A stretch of DNA of 5,418 nucleotides from JANWYT01 sp046719465 (GCA_046719465.1 JBDNCV010000202.1:1-5418), one strand, 5' to 3'. Positions 1 to 5,418 are shown, counted from the first letter of the stretch. Notes: generated by a model not told the origin, from the letters alone. Translations and numbers: made by a program.

Positions 1-1574
1 TCAATCGTCCAATTAATGATGTCACCCGGCTGTGCCCCTGACCACGACACCGTCACCAAACTGCTGCAGGTTGCTGTGAAGGTGAAGCCCGTGTTGGCTA
101 CCGGCTGCGGCGCGCGTTCCCGGATCAGCAAGCCGCCGATCCGCCCGGTAGTGCAAAGCGTGCGATCCTCTTGGAAAGCGAATACCTCATAGTAGATGAA
201 GGCTTCAGGGGTGATCGACGCGGGGTCGGCAAAGGCGGCGGTCACGCGCCCCGCGTCCACACGGAACACCTCGGTGAAGTTGATATCGTAGATGCGCAGC
301 TCATAGCGATCCGCCCCCGGGACTTCCATCCACTGGAAGTACTGGCCAAAGCTGCCCACCGTGTCATACGGGCCGACCATCATCACGACGTTGCAGGCTT
401 GCGGGCTGGGGGTGCTGGTGGGGCTGGGGGCTGCGCCGGTCGTGCCTCCGGCGGGGCGCGGCGGCGCAGGGTCGCCCGGGCACACCAGATCAATCGGATA
501 GTTCAACGGGGTGGCAGCTATCTCCTGCAACACACACAACGACCCGCGGATCTCCGACGGCGGGATCGGGCGCGGCGGCGTGCCGTTGCACGTCACCAAT
601 TTGTCGTTCGATTCGCCGTCAGTGCCGCGATCATCCGGATCATCGAGGCAAAAGAAGCTGCGAAACCCAGCAGGAATGATCGTCGTTTGGCCGTTGGGGA
701 TGTCCGGCAGCACGGTCGCTCGGCCATCCAACACGGTGATTTCCAACAACGTGTCTTCCTCAATGGTGCGGAACATAACCGTTGAGCCGATGTTGACGCG
801 CGCCCCGTTCACCGTCAAGTTGACCTCAAAGCTGCTCGGCCCCTGCACCACCAGCGCCTGCTGCGGCACGTCGGCGCAGGTTGGCTCGCCAATGCCGCTG
901 CGCAGGAAGAAGGACTGCATCACGCCGCGCTGTTCAGGGTCAGCGACGCTCAGGCTGTCGATCGCGGGGTCGGCGTTCAAATTGGTACGGATCATCCAAC
1001 CGGCGAGGCTGCCCTGCACAATGCGCACCCACTGACGATCCACGCTGAGCGCATCCGCCACCAGCGCCTCGCCTGCGCGCGCCGAGCCAATGCGGTTGAA
1101 GCGCGTGCTGGGGCCGCTGCGCAGGTTGCTGTTGACGCGCGCCGTCACGGGGATGTTCAAGCGCGGGGTGTCGTCGGCGGGTTCGGCCGCATTTTCAATC
1201 TCAGCGTCGCCCAGCAGAAGGAAGGTCACCGCTTGGCCGGGCAGCGTATCCGGCACGTTGGCCTGCACGCTCATCACCGCCACGCCCCACGCGCTGTCGT
1301 CTGGCGAAAGCGAAGCGGTCGTCACCGTAGAGATAGCGTTCAGGCGTGCGATATCCGCTGGGCGGGTGAAGAAGTCGTCGTCGACATCCTCCAGAAAGTT
1401 GGCGCGCACTTGATCATTGCCATAGCAAACGAAGTTGCGCCCCAACTGCGCGCAGTTGTCGCCAATGGCTTGCAGCGCCCGCCGCACGAGGAGCGTGCAG
1501 CTCTGCCGGGCTGACGTTATCGAGAGACCGAGCGACAACAACAAAAATAGGCTCAACCAAACGAGCCGAAACAT
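1..1574 (-). CDS. Secreted SH3b-domain multidomain protein, C-terminus cut off by window edge
   Basis: Reading the complement from ATG at 1574 gives 524 uninterrupted codons to the left edge, so the C-terminus is missing. Residues 1-22 form a signal peptide (one Arg, a Leu-rich core, ending ITSA); there is no lipobox, so signal peptidase I cleavage is likely. Residues 26-130 are a Cys-containing region (C26, C41, C50) ending in a beta-rich 'ANVPDTLPGQ' stretch, a type I associate with Chloroflexota exported proteins. Residues about 141-200 match a bacterial SH3 domain ('ARVNSNLRSGPSTRFNRIG' and 'QWVRIV..GWM'). Residues about 245-305 resemble a FecR-type beta domain ('VNGARVNIGS', 'VLDGRATV', 'IIPAGF'). 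A Pro/Thr/Ser linker spans about 366-392. Residues about 393-485 look like an Fn3/Ig-type sandwich ('QWMEVPGADRYELRIYD'), and another beta domain begins near 495. It has 11 cysteines, fitting disulfides outside the cytoplasm. The inferred role is binding cell wall or glycan; no enzyme motif is visible. The gene has its own promoter and Shine-Dalgarno site. Confidence 0.85.
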   Translation of the reverse strand, partial: MFRLVWLSLFLLLSLGLSITSARQSCTLLVRRALQAIGDNCAQLGRNFVCYGNDQVRANFLEDVDDDFFTRPADIARLNAISTVTTASLSPDDSAWGVAVMSVQANVPDTLPGQAVTFLLLGDAEIENAAEPADDTPRLNIPVTARVNSNLRSGPSTRFNRIGSARAGEALVADALSVDRQWVRIVQGSLAGWMIRTNLNADPAIDSLSVADPEQRGVMQSFFLRSGIGEPTCADVPQQALVVQGPSSFEVNLTVNGARVNIGSTVMFRTIEEDTLLEITVLDGRATVLPDIPNGQTTIIPAGFRSFFCLDDPDDRGTDGESNDKLVTCNGTPPRPIPPSEIRGSLCVLQEIAATPLNYPIDLVCPGDPAPPRPAGGTTGAAPSPTSTPSPQACNVVMMVGPYDTVGSFGQYFQWMEVPGADRYELRIYDINFTEVFRVDAGRVTAAFADPASITPEAFIYYEVFAFQEDRTLCTTGRIGGLLIRERAPQPVANTGFTFTATCSSLVTVSWSGAQPGDIINWTI

Positions 1575-1580
1575 AAGGCG

Positions 1581-1585
1581 CCTCC
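1581..1585 (-). promoter_or_regulatory. Shine-Dalgarno GGAGG for the SH3b-domain gene
   Basis: On the minus strand GGAGG lies 6 bases before the ATG at 1574. This is near-optimal spacing and fixes that start. The codons that follow immediately encode a good signal peptide, which supports the choice independently. Confidence 0.85.
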
Positions 1586-1615
1586 ACTTAATAGATTACG
1601 TGAAATTCTAATTAC

Positions 1616-1643
1616 ATAATACTGTAGACAAGAGTGCTGTCAA
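1616..1643 (-). promoter_or_regulatory. Sigma70-type promoter for the SH3b-domain gene
   Basis: On the minus strand the sequence shows a perfect -35 box TTGACA (1643-1638), a 16-base spacer, and a -10 box TATTAT (1621-1616) with one mismatch to TATAAT. Transcription would start near 1609, leaving a leader of roughly 35 bases that contains the GGAGG ribosome site. The surrounding 1585-1680 stretch is clearly more AT-rich than the flanking genes, as expected of a promoter. This is the best promoter match I found in the window. Confidence 0.75.
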
Positions 1644-1645
1644 GC

Positions 1646-1680
1646 AAAAAACCATCGGTTTCATCAGAAGTAATCTGATG
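1646..1680 (-). terminator. Possible weak terminator or operator hairpin upstream of the promoter
   Basis: A perfect 7-bp inverted repeat (CATCAGA at 1662-1668, TCTGATG at 1674-1680) encloses a 5-base loop. On the minus strand it is followed by a second small hairpin, AAACC-GAT-GGTTT (1661-1649), running into a T tract ending at 1646. Read in the minus direction this could end transcripts of the rdgB unit, which stops about 150 bases upstream. On the plus strand the 7-bp hairpin is followed by TTTT, but no plus-strand gene needs ending here. Both stems are AT-rich and weak. Because it lies directly upstream of the -35 box, it could instead be a regulator-binding site. Confidence 0.35.
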
Positions 1681-1754
1681 TTTTGGAATGGCTTGGGCAC
1701 GAACATCTGACTTGCCAACGGTCACCTGTGGACAGGGGGCGCGCCTTAGCCAGA

Positions 1755-1795
1755 CGCTCGAGCGCCCGGGAGTCTGTTCCGCCTTGGACACTCCC
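1755..1795. repeat. Palindrome and interrupted stem in the spacer after rdgB
   Basis: CGCTCGAGCG (1755-1764) is a perfect 10-base palindrome. Next to it GGGAGT (1768-1773) and ACTCCC (1790-1795) form an inverted repeat around 16 bases, with partial extra pairing inside. There is no T tract on either side, so this is not a standard intrinsic terminator. It may be a folded 3' end of the rdgB transcript, or chance in GC-rich DNA. Confidence 0.3.
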
Positions 1796-1813
1796 TGCCG
1801 ATAGAAGAGGGGG

Positions 1814-1825
1814 ATAAGGCCTTAT
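1814..1825. repeat. 12-base perfect palindrome just after rdgB stop
   Basis: ATAAGGCCTTAT reads identically on both strands and starts 3 bases beyond the rdgB stop codon. A palindrome without a loop makes a poor RNA hairpin but a reasonable protein-binding site. No partner copy is seen elsewhere in the window, so its role is unknown. Confidence 0.4.
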
Positions 1826-1828
1826 GCC

Positions 1829-2428
1829 TCAGCGCTCAGCCAGCACATCGCGCAGCAGTGGGATGAGCTTCTGCACGGCGCGCCCACGGTGGCTGAGCGC
1901 GTCTTTTTGCTCTGGCGGCATCTCGGCGTAGGTCAGGTCACCGCCATCTGGGACGAACAGCGCGTCATAGCCGAAGCCGCCGCTGCCGCGCTCCTCTGTC
2001 AGAATGTGCCCTTTGCAGATCCCTTCCACAGCGTAGGTTTGGCCGGTGCGCGGGTCGTGGAGCGCAATCACGCAGACGAAGTGAGCGCTGCGCTGGCCTT
2101 CGGGGATGTGCTGCATCTGCGCGAGCAGGTAGGCGCGGCGGTCGGCATCGTTCAGGCCGTCTCCGCCGTAACGCGCTGAGTGCACCCCGGGCGCGCCGCC
2201 CAGCATGTCCACGCACAGGCCGCTGTCGTCGCTGAGCGTGAGGCGACCGCTCGCGCGGGCGTACTGCACTGCCTTCAGCGCGGCGTTGTCGAGGAAGGTG
2301 CTGCCGGTCTCGTCCACGTCGAACGCGCCGAGGCCGACGTCGCTCAGGCCAATCAAGGTGTAGTCAGGCAGCAGGGCCTGATACTCGCGCAGCTTGCCGA
2401 GGTTGTGCGTGGCGATCAGAATCTCCAT
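1829..2428 (-). CDS. rdgB: RdgB/HAM1 family non-canonical purine NTP pyrophosphatase (XTP/dITP diphosphatase)
   Basis: A 199-residue cytoplasmic enzyme of the ITPase family, which hydrolyses dITP, ITP and XTP to monophosphate and pyrophosphate and so keeps deaminated purines out of DNA and RNA. The length is typical. The family signatures appear in order: THNLGK (residues 7-12, triphosphate binding), 'DETGSTFLDNAALKA' (39-53), SDDSGL (66-71, with D68 the expected catalytic base), 'LGGAPGVHSARYGG' (76-89), 'RGSGGFGYDALF' (147-158, base recognition) and SHRGRA (179-184). The usual Pro after GFGYD is Ala here, a mild variation. I chose the ATG at 2428: it gives the canonical 'MEILIATHN' start, lies 4 bases after the stop of the upstream small gene, and has AAGG about 8 bases before it. 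An in-frame ATG at 2476 would add 16 uncharacteristic residues and overlap the upstream gene. It is probably cotranscribed with the 79-residue gene. Confidence 0.95.
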   Translation of the reverse strand: MEILIATHNLGKLREYQALLPDYTLIGLSDVGLGAFDVDETGSTFLDNAALKAVQYARASGRLTLSDDSGLCVDMLGGAPGVHSARYGGDGLNDADRRAYLLAQMQHIPEGQRSAHFVCVIALHDPRTGQTYAVEGICKGHILTEERGSGGFGYDALFVPDGGDLTYAEMPPEQKDALSHRGRAVQKLIPLLRDVLAER

Positions 2429-2432
2429 GGGC

Positions 2433-2672
2433 TTAACCTTGCGCGTGGGGCTGGAGCGCCGCCCGCATCTCATCAATCACGTCGTCGGGCGGCGTGAGGA
2501 AGCGCGCGCCGCGCCGCAGAAAATCCGCAATGGTCTGGGTTTCGTCGTGGTCGCCACAGGCACAGCCGGGCGCGTCGAACCAGTAGACGACACCGCGCTC
2601 GAGGTCGGCCGTCGCGCCTTGCATCCCGCCGTGCTCATCCGCCCACACCCAGTTGAGTTGTGTCGAAGTCAT
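2433..2672 (-). CDS. Small 79-residue protein of unknown function, upstream of rdgB
   Basis: I do not recognise this family. It is an acidic soluble protein with no signal peptide or membrane segment. The N-terminal half carries aromatic, beta-like stretches ('QLNWVWADEH', 'GVVYWFDAPG'). A compact CACGDH cluster follows (C37, C39, H42), then an apparent C-terminal helical part ('IADFLRRGARFL', 'DDVIDEMRAALQ'). The Cys/His cluster could bind a metal, but only two cysteines and one nearby histidine are present, so this is speculative. It is supported as a real gene by the AAGGA ribosome site 8 bases before the ATG, by tight coupling to rdgB (4 bases between stop and start), and by its use of the whole space between rdgB and the divergent promoter region. 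A role linked to nucleotide-pool cleaning is suggested only by position. Confidence 0.7.
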   Translation of the reverse strand: MTSTQLNWVWADEHGGMQGATADLERGVVYWFDAPGCACGDHDETQTIADFLRRGARFLTPPDDVIDEMRAALQPHAQG

Positions 2673-2680
2673 GCGATCCG

Positions 2681-2685
2681 TCCTT
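2681..2685 (-). promoter_or_regulatory. Shine-Dalgarno AAGGA for the 79-residue gene
   Basis: On the minus strand AAGGA ends 8 bases before the ATG at 2672. This is good spacing and the main start evidence for an otherwise unrecognised small gene. Confidence 0.7.
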
Positions 2686-2724
2686 GAGATGAGTTGTACA
2701 CAAAATCAGACAAAACACCATCGC

Positions 2725-2767
2725 GCGATCTTACATCTGGGCGTATGCTTACAGCAGATAAGATCGC
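2725..2767. promoter_or_regulatory. Large inverted repeat in the divergent intergenic region
   Basis: The left arm GCGATCTT (2725-2732) pairs exactly with AAGATCGC (2760-2767). After a 2-base bulge (AC, 2733-2734), ATCTG (2735-2739) pairs with CAGAT (2755-2759), giving 13 base pairs around a 15-base centre. Read as half-sites, both arms begin GCGATCTTA on opposite strands. It lies midway between the divergent starts at 2672 and 2791, so it could be an operator serving both transcripts or a leader hairpin of the flippase mRNA. I could not find convincing -35/-10 pairs for either direction in this 118-base region. Confidence 0.6.
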
Positions 2768-2790
2768 ACCCACGAGAGACCCCGCCTGCT

Positions 2791-4152
2791 ATGACCACCC
2801 CTGCGCTGGTGGAACGCCTAAAAGCCTACCTGCAATCGCGGCCTGATGTGCGCCAGATCGTGACCAATGCGGGCTGGCTCGTGTCGGATCGTGTGATTCG
2901 CTTGGTGCTGGTGCTGCTGGTGAGCGCATGGGTGACGCGCTACCTCGGCGCGGAGCAGTTCGGCTATCTCAGCATCGCGCAGGCCATCCTTGCGCTGGCG
3001 GTTCCGCTGCTGCGCTTGGGGATGGACACCCTCATCGTGCGGCTGCTGGTGGAGGGTGATTATGACCGCGACGCTGTGCTGGGGACGAGCTTTGCCATTC
3101 GCTTGATAGCTGCGCTGGTGGCGCTGCCCGCGGTGGTGATCTTCACCGCGCTCACCTACCCGCAGCATCTGGTCGTCGCGTTGATCGCGGCCATGCTGGG
3201 CGTCGCAGCGCTGGCAGAGAGCTTCGACGTCATCGACTTCTGGAACCAATCGCAGGTGGCGGCGCGCCACACGGTGATCGCCCGCAACACGGCGTTTGTC
3301 GTCGCCAGCGGGCTGAAAGTGGGCGCGATCCTGCTGCAGATGCCGCTGGAGGTGTTCGGCCTGCTCTACGCGCTGGACACGCTGCTGTACGTGACGCTGC
3401 TGGTGGCGGTGTATCAGCGGCGCGGCGGGCGGGTGCAGGGGTGGCGCTGGGATGCGTCGCTGGCGGGGACGCTGCTCAAGCTCAGCGCGCCGTTGATCGT
3501 CAGCGGGATTGCGGTGTCGCTGTATATGCGCATTGACCAGCTCATGTTGAGCGTGATGCTGCCTGTGGGCGAGGCCGAGCGGGCGGTGGGGGTGTACTCG
3601 GTGGCGGTGCGCTTATCGGAGACGTGGTACTTCGTCCCGGGGGCGATCATCAGCTCGGTGTTCCCAGCGATCTTGCTCAGCAAGCGGCAGGATGAGACAC
3701 TCTACCGCAAGCGGATTCAGCGGCTGTTCAACTTGGTGGTGCTGGTGGGGTATGCGTTTGCGATCCCGGTGACGCTGCTCGCGCCGGTGATCATCGACGT
3801 GCTGTTCGGCCCAGAGTTTGCCGAGGCCGCGCCCCAGCTCGCCGTGCTGGCGTGGTCGGGGGTGTGGGTGGGGTTGGGGCTGGCCAGAACGTCTGTGCTG
3901 CAAGCTGAACACCGCAACGTATACAGTATGTACGCAGTTGGTGCAGGTGTCTTTTCGAACATTGCATTGAACTGGCTGTTAATTCCTTTATGGGGCGGGT
4001 TTGGATGCGCCATCGCTACGTTAGCCACGCAAGTTTTAGCCGCTCACGCATCCACTTATTTGATGCCCCACGTTGGGTTCCTTGCAAAAATGCAGACAGT
4101 AGCACTTCTCTATCCGAACCCATCCCCGCCCCGTACCGGAGCTAATCCATGA
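2791..4152 (+). CDS. Polysaccharide flippase, Wzx/RfbX type (MOP superfamily)
   Basis: A 453-residue integral membrane protein of the oligosaccharide flippase group (COG2244-like), expected to move lipid-linked glycan units across the cytoplasmic membrane. Hydrophobic segments recur along its length, for example about 36-48, 62-75, 103-122, 127-142, 168-182, 188-206, 232-246, 283-295, 312-337, 347-365, 381-400 and 403-418. Family-like stretches include 'VTRYLGAEQFGYLSIAQA' (48-65), 'RIDQLMLSVML' (247-257), 'VGVYSVAVRLSETWYFVP' (266-283) and 'FGPEFAEAAPQLAVLAW' (339-355). I prefer the ATG at 2791: what follows is a short amphipathic N-terminus before the first membrane segment, whereas the ORF upstream of it crosses the intergenic inverted repeat. 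Only a weak GAGAG lies 12 bases before this start. Codon usage changes sharply after codon 370 (about 3900) to a lower-GC style. The C-terminus still looks complete ('FLAKMQTVALLYP'). The stop overlaps the next start (ATGA). Confidence 0.92.
   Translation: MTTPALVERLKAYLQSRPDVRQIVTNAGWLVSDRVIRLVLVLLVSAWVTRYLGAEQFGYLSIAQAILALAVPLLRLGMDTLIVRLLVEGDYDRDAVLGTSFAIRLIAALVALPAVVIFTALTYPQHLVVALIAAMLGVAALAESFDVIDFWNQSQVAARHTVIARNTAFVVASGLKVGAILLQMPLEVFGLLYALDTLLYVTLLVAVYQRRGGRVQGWRWDASLAGTLLKLSAPLIVSGIAVSLYMRIDQLMLSVMLPVGEAERAVGVYSVAVRLSETWYFVPGAIISSVFPAILLSKRQDETLYRKRIQRLFNLVVLVGYAFAIPVTLLAPVIIDVLFGPEFAEAAPQLAVLAWSGVWVGLGLARTSVLQAEHRNVYSMYAVGAGVFSNIALNWLLIPLWGGFGCAIATLATQVLAAHASTYLMPHVGFLAKMQTVALLYPNPSPPRTGANP
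4138..4141 (+). promoter_or_regulatory. Shine-Dalgarno GGAG for the FkbM methyltransferase gene
   Basis: GGAG lies 7 bases before the ATG at 4149, inside the last codons of the flippase gene. Together with the ATGA overlap it supports both the start and coupled translation. Confidence 0.65.
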
Positions 4153-4922
4153 AAGATACCTTCCTTGACACGATGAGGCGCATTGTCAGGTGGCTGCCGC
4201 GCTCAAAAATGCTGCAGTTTATCGCTCAGCAGTATACGTTTCACTATTACAACTTATACGATGCAAACTTTGAACGGAATGGAGAACTGCGCTGGCTGCG
4301 GGAGGCGCTGATTAATGCGAGCGAACCGGTGGTATTTGATGTTGGCGCGAACACCGGAGAGTGGACAAACGCCGTTTTGCAGGTCAACCCGACCAGTCAG
4401 ATTCATGCTTTTGAACCAATGCCTGAGGTGTATCAGGTTTTAGCAAAGCGCTTTGCAGATGATCACCGCGTCACTGCCACGATGAAAGGTCTCGGTTCCA
4501 CACCTACCGAGGTGGTGATGCACATTTTCAACAACGCCAGTGAGCATAACTCGATTCATGGCCGTCCTGATCGCTTAGCTGACCGCACTAGCAAAGTTCA
4601 ATTGACGACACTGGATGATTACTGCTTAGAACACCATATCGAACACGTTCATTTCTTGAAAGTGGACACAGAAGGGCATGAAGTGGCTGTGCTGCAAGGT
4701 GGTGTTCAGTTGTTAAAACGTCAAGCAATCGACGTGATTCAATTTGAATACGCGTCCAACTACATTCTGGCACGGTCATACCTCAAAGACATTTTTGAAC
4801 TCTTGACCCCCTTCGGTTATCGCATCTACCGTATCATGCCGCACAAGCTGCAACCTGTGCCAAATTATCATGAGCATTTTGAGAATTTCATGTATTGCAA
4901 CTACGTAGCAATCAAATCATGA
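4149..4922 (+). CDS. FkbM family SAM-dependent methyltransferase
   Basis: A 257-residue Rossmann-fold methyltransferase of the FkbM family, which typically O-methylates sugars or related hydroxyl groups using S-adenosylmethionine. The SAM-binding motif I is 'VVFDVGANTGEW' (61-72). The acidic residue that contacts the SAM ribose is expected in 'HAFEPMPEVY' (87-96, E89). The FkbM hallmark 'FLKVDTEGHEVAVLQGG' spans 169-185, followed by a 'VIQFEY' strand (196-201). Residues 1-58 form a charged, aromatic N-terminal part without a signal peptide, so the protein is probably cytoplasmic. The start overlaps the flippase stop (ATGA, GGAG 7 bases upstream), and its own stop overlaps the next start. The context points to methylation of a surface glycan before export; the substrate cannot be read from the sequence. 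Its composition is lower in GC than the first part of the flippase gene (29 of the first 48 codons end in G or C), matching the flippase 3' end. Confidence 0.93.
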   Translation: MKDTFLDTMRRIVRWLPRSKMLQFIAQQYTFHYYNLYDANFERNGELRWLREALINASEPVVFDVGANTGEWTNAVLQVNPTSQIHAFEPMPEVYQVLAKRFADDHRVTATMKGLGSTPTEVVMHIFNNASEHNSIHGRPDRLADRTSKVQLTTLDDYCLEHHIEHVHFLKVDTEGHEVAVLQGGVQLLKRQAIDVIQFEYASNYILARSYLKDIFELLTPFGYRIYRIMPHKLQPVPNYHEHFENFMYCNYVAIKS

Positions 4923-5418
4923 GCCTAAACACCCCTGTTGTTTTCATCATCTTCCGACGGCCTCAACTGGCGCAGCAGGTCTTTGACCAAATCCGAGCAG
5001 CCCAGCCGCGTCAACTGTTCATCATCGCCGATGGCCCACGCAGCCCCGAAGAAGCCCCCCTGTGTGACCAAACGCGCGCCATCGTTGAACACATCGACTG
5101 GCCATGTGACGTGCGGCGCAGCTATGCCGAGCATAACATGGGATTACGAGGCCGCATCCCAAGTGGCATTGACTGGGTGTTTGAACAAGTTGATCGTGCT
5201 ATCTTTCTTGAGGACGACTGCGTGCCGCATCCGACGTTCTTTCGCTTCTGTGAAGAACTGCTTGACTACTACGCAGACGACGAACGGGTGATGGCCATCA
5301 CAGGGGATCACTTTGGGTATCAGCGCCGTCCCTCAGAAGCGCACGACAGCTACTTCTTCACGCACTACCCGCACGTGTGGGGCTGGGCAACGTGGAAGCG
5401 CGCATGGTTGCGTTACGA
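4919..5418 (+). CDS. HlpA-like nucleotide-diphospho-sugar glycosyltransferase, 3' end cut off by window edge
   Basis: The ATG at 4919 opens a frame with 166 complete codons to the right edge. It resembles the GT-A-fold proteins often annotated 'hemolytic protein HlpA-like' or nucleotide-diphospho-sugar transferase. The N-terminal strand 'PVVFIIFRRP' (6-15) is the usual nucleotide-binding start. It is followed by 'QLFIIADGPR' (32-41), 'SGIDWVFEQV' (82-91) and the acidic motif 'IFLEDDCVPHP' (95-105), which should coordinate the metal and sugar nucleotide in DXD fashion. Next come 'VMAITGDHF' (124-132) and the conserved 'HYPHVWGWATWKRAW' (149-163). It probably transfers a sugar in the cytoplasm during glycan assembly; donor and acceptor are unknown. 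It overlaps the methyltransferase stop by ATGA and has no clear Shine-Dalgarno site, so translation is probably coupled. The name HlpA reflects old annotation and does not imply a haemolysin. Confidence 0.88.
   Translation, partial: MSLNTPVVFIIFRRPQLAQQVFDQIRAAQPRQLFIIADGPRSPEEAPLCDQTRAIVEHIDWPCDVRRSYAEHNMGLRGRIPSGIDWVFEQVDRAIFLEDDCVPHPTFFRFCEELLDYYADDERVMAITGDHFGYQRRPSEAHDSYFFTHYPHVWGWATWKRAWLRY

Noticed and set aside
171..1514. Several plus-strand open frames of 93-204 codons (171-785, 511-1035, 1090-1413, 1233-1514)
   Set aside because: They lie antisense to the continuous minus-strand frame that encodes a signal peptide and SH3b domain. Their translations are Arg/His/Ala-rich low-complexity sequence typical of shadow frames in GC-rich DNA.
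1497..1574. Lipoprotein signal peptide (Cys26 as lipidated residue)
   Set aside because: The residues before Cys26 are Arg-Gln-Ser, which do not fit a lipobox. A signal peptidase I site after ITSA fits better.
2429..2476. Longer rdgB start at the ATG at 2476
   Set aside because: The extra 16 residues are unlike the family and would overlap the upstream 79-residue gene. The start at 2428 gives the canonical N-terminus.
2684..2764. Candidate promoters such as TTGAGA, TTGTAC, TATGCT and TAAGAT in the divergent region
   Set aside because: No pair combines acceptable -35 and -10 matches at 15-19 base spacing on either strand, so none is reported.
2653..2790. N-terminal extension of the flippase back to 2653
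   Set aside because: The extension would overlap the divergent small gene and cross the intergenic inverted repeat, and it has polar sequence with no family resemblance. The first membrane-proximal helix begins after 2791.
2818..3912. Minus-strand frames opposite the flippase gene (2818-3270, 3414-3683, 3613-3912)
   Set aside because: Their translations are His/Arg/Gln-rich shadows opposite a clear membrane-protein frame, with no ribosome sites or recognisable motifs.
3880..4152. Truncated or frameshifted flippase at the composition break
   Set aside because: The frame is intact across the break, and the C-terminal residues look like a normal flippase end of typical total length. Only codon usage changes.
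4938..5291. Plus-strand 117-codon frame within the glycosyltransferase gene
   Set aside because: It is out of frame with the ATG at 4919, whose product carries clear glycosyltransferase motifs to the window edge.

Overview
The window looks like a fragment of a GC-rich bacterial chromosome, most likely from Chloroflexota (class Anaerolineae or a relative). That assignment is inference. It rests on the style of the leftmost protein (a cysteine-containing N-terminal region ending in an 'ANVPDTLPGQ..TFLLLGD' stretch, followed by a bacterial SH3 domain and a Pro/Thr/Ser linker), which I associate with secreted proteins of that phylum, and on general protein similarity. No rRNA or tRNA gene is present to confirm it.

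Layout, left to right. (1) 1-1574, minus strand: the first 524 codons of a large exported multidomain protein (SH3b, FecR-like and Fn3/Ig-like beta domains), running off the left edge. It has a strong Shine-Dalgarno site and a good sigma70-type promoter in an AT-rich island at about 1585-1680. (2) 1575-1828: a 254-base spacer holding that promoter, a small hairpin with a T run, and several palindromes downstream of the next gene. (3) 1829-2672, minus strand: a two-gene unit, an unrecognised 79-residue protein followed 4 bases later by an RdgB/HAM1 house-cleaning NTP pyrophosphatase. (4) 2673-2790: a divergent intergenic region containing a 43-base imperfect inverted repeat. (5) 2791 to the right edge, plus strand: three genes joined by ATGA stop/start overlaps: a polysaccharide flippase (Wzx/RfbX type), an FkbM-family methyltransferase, and the start of an HlpA-like nucleotide-diphospho-sugar glycosyltransferase.

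The right half therefore looks like the start of a surface-polysaccharide or glycan biosynthesis operon. A glycosyltransferase would build the glycan, a methyltransferase would modify it, and the flippase would move the lipid-linked unit across the membrane. The left half is housekeeping (nucleotide-pool cleaning) plus a cell-envelope or secreted protein. I see no CRISPR array, transposase, integrase or RNA gene.

The most notable observation is an abrupt change of codon usage inside the flippase gene at about position 3900. By hand count, third-position GC falls from 73/83 codons just before to 40/83 after, and it stays lower in the following methyltransferase gene. This suggests a recombination boundary within the polysaccharide locus. 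The second is the divergent inverted repeat at 2725-2767, a candidate operator or leader structure. I found no clear evidence of a wholly new system.
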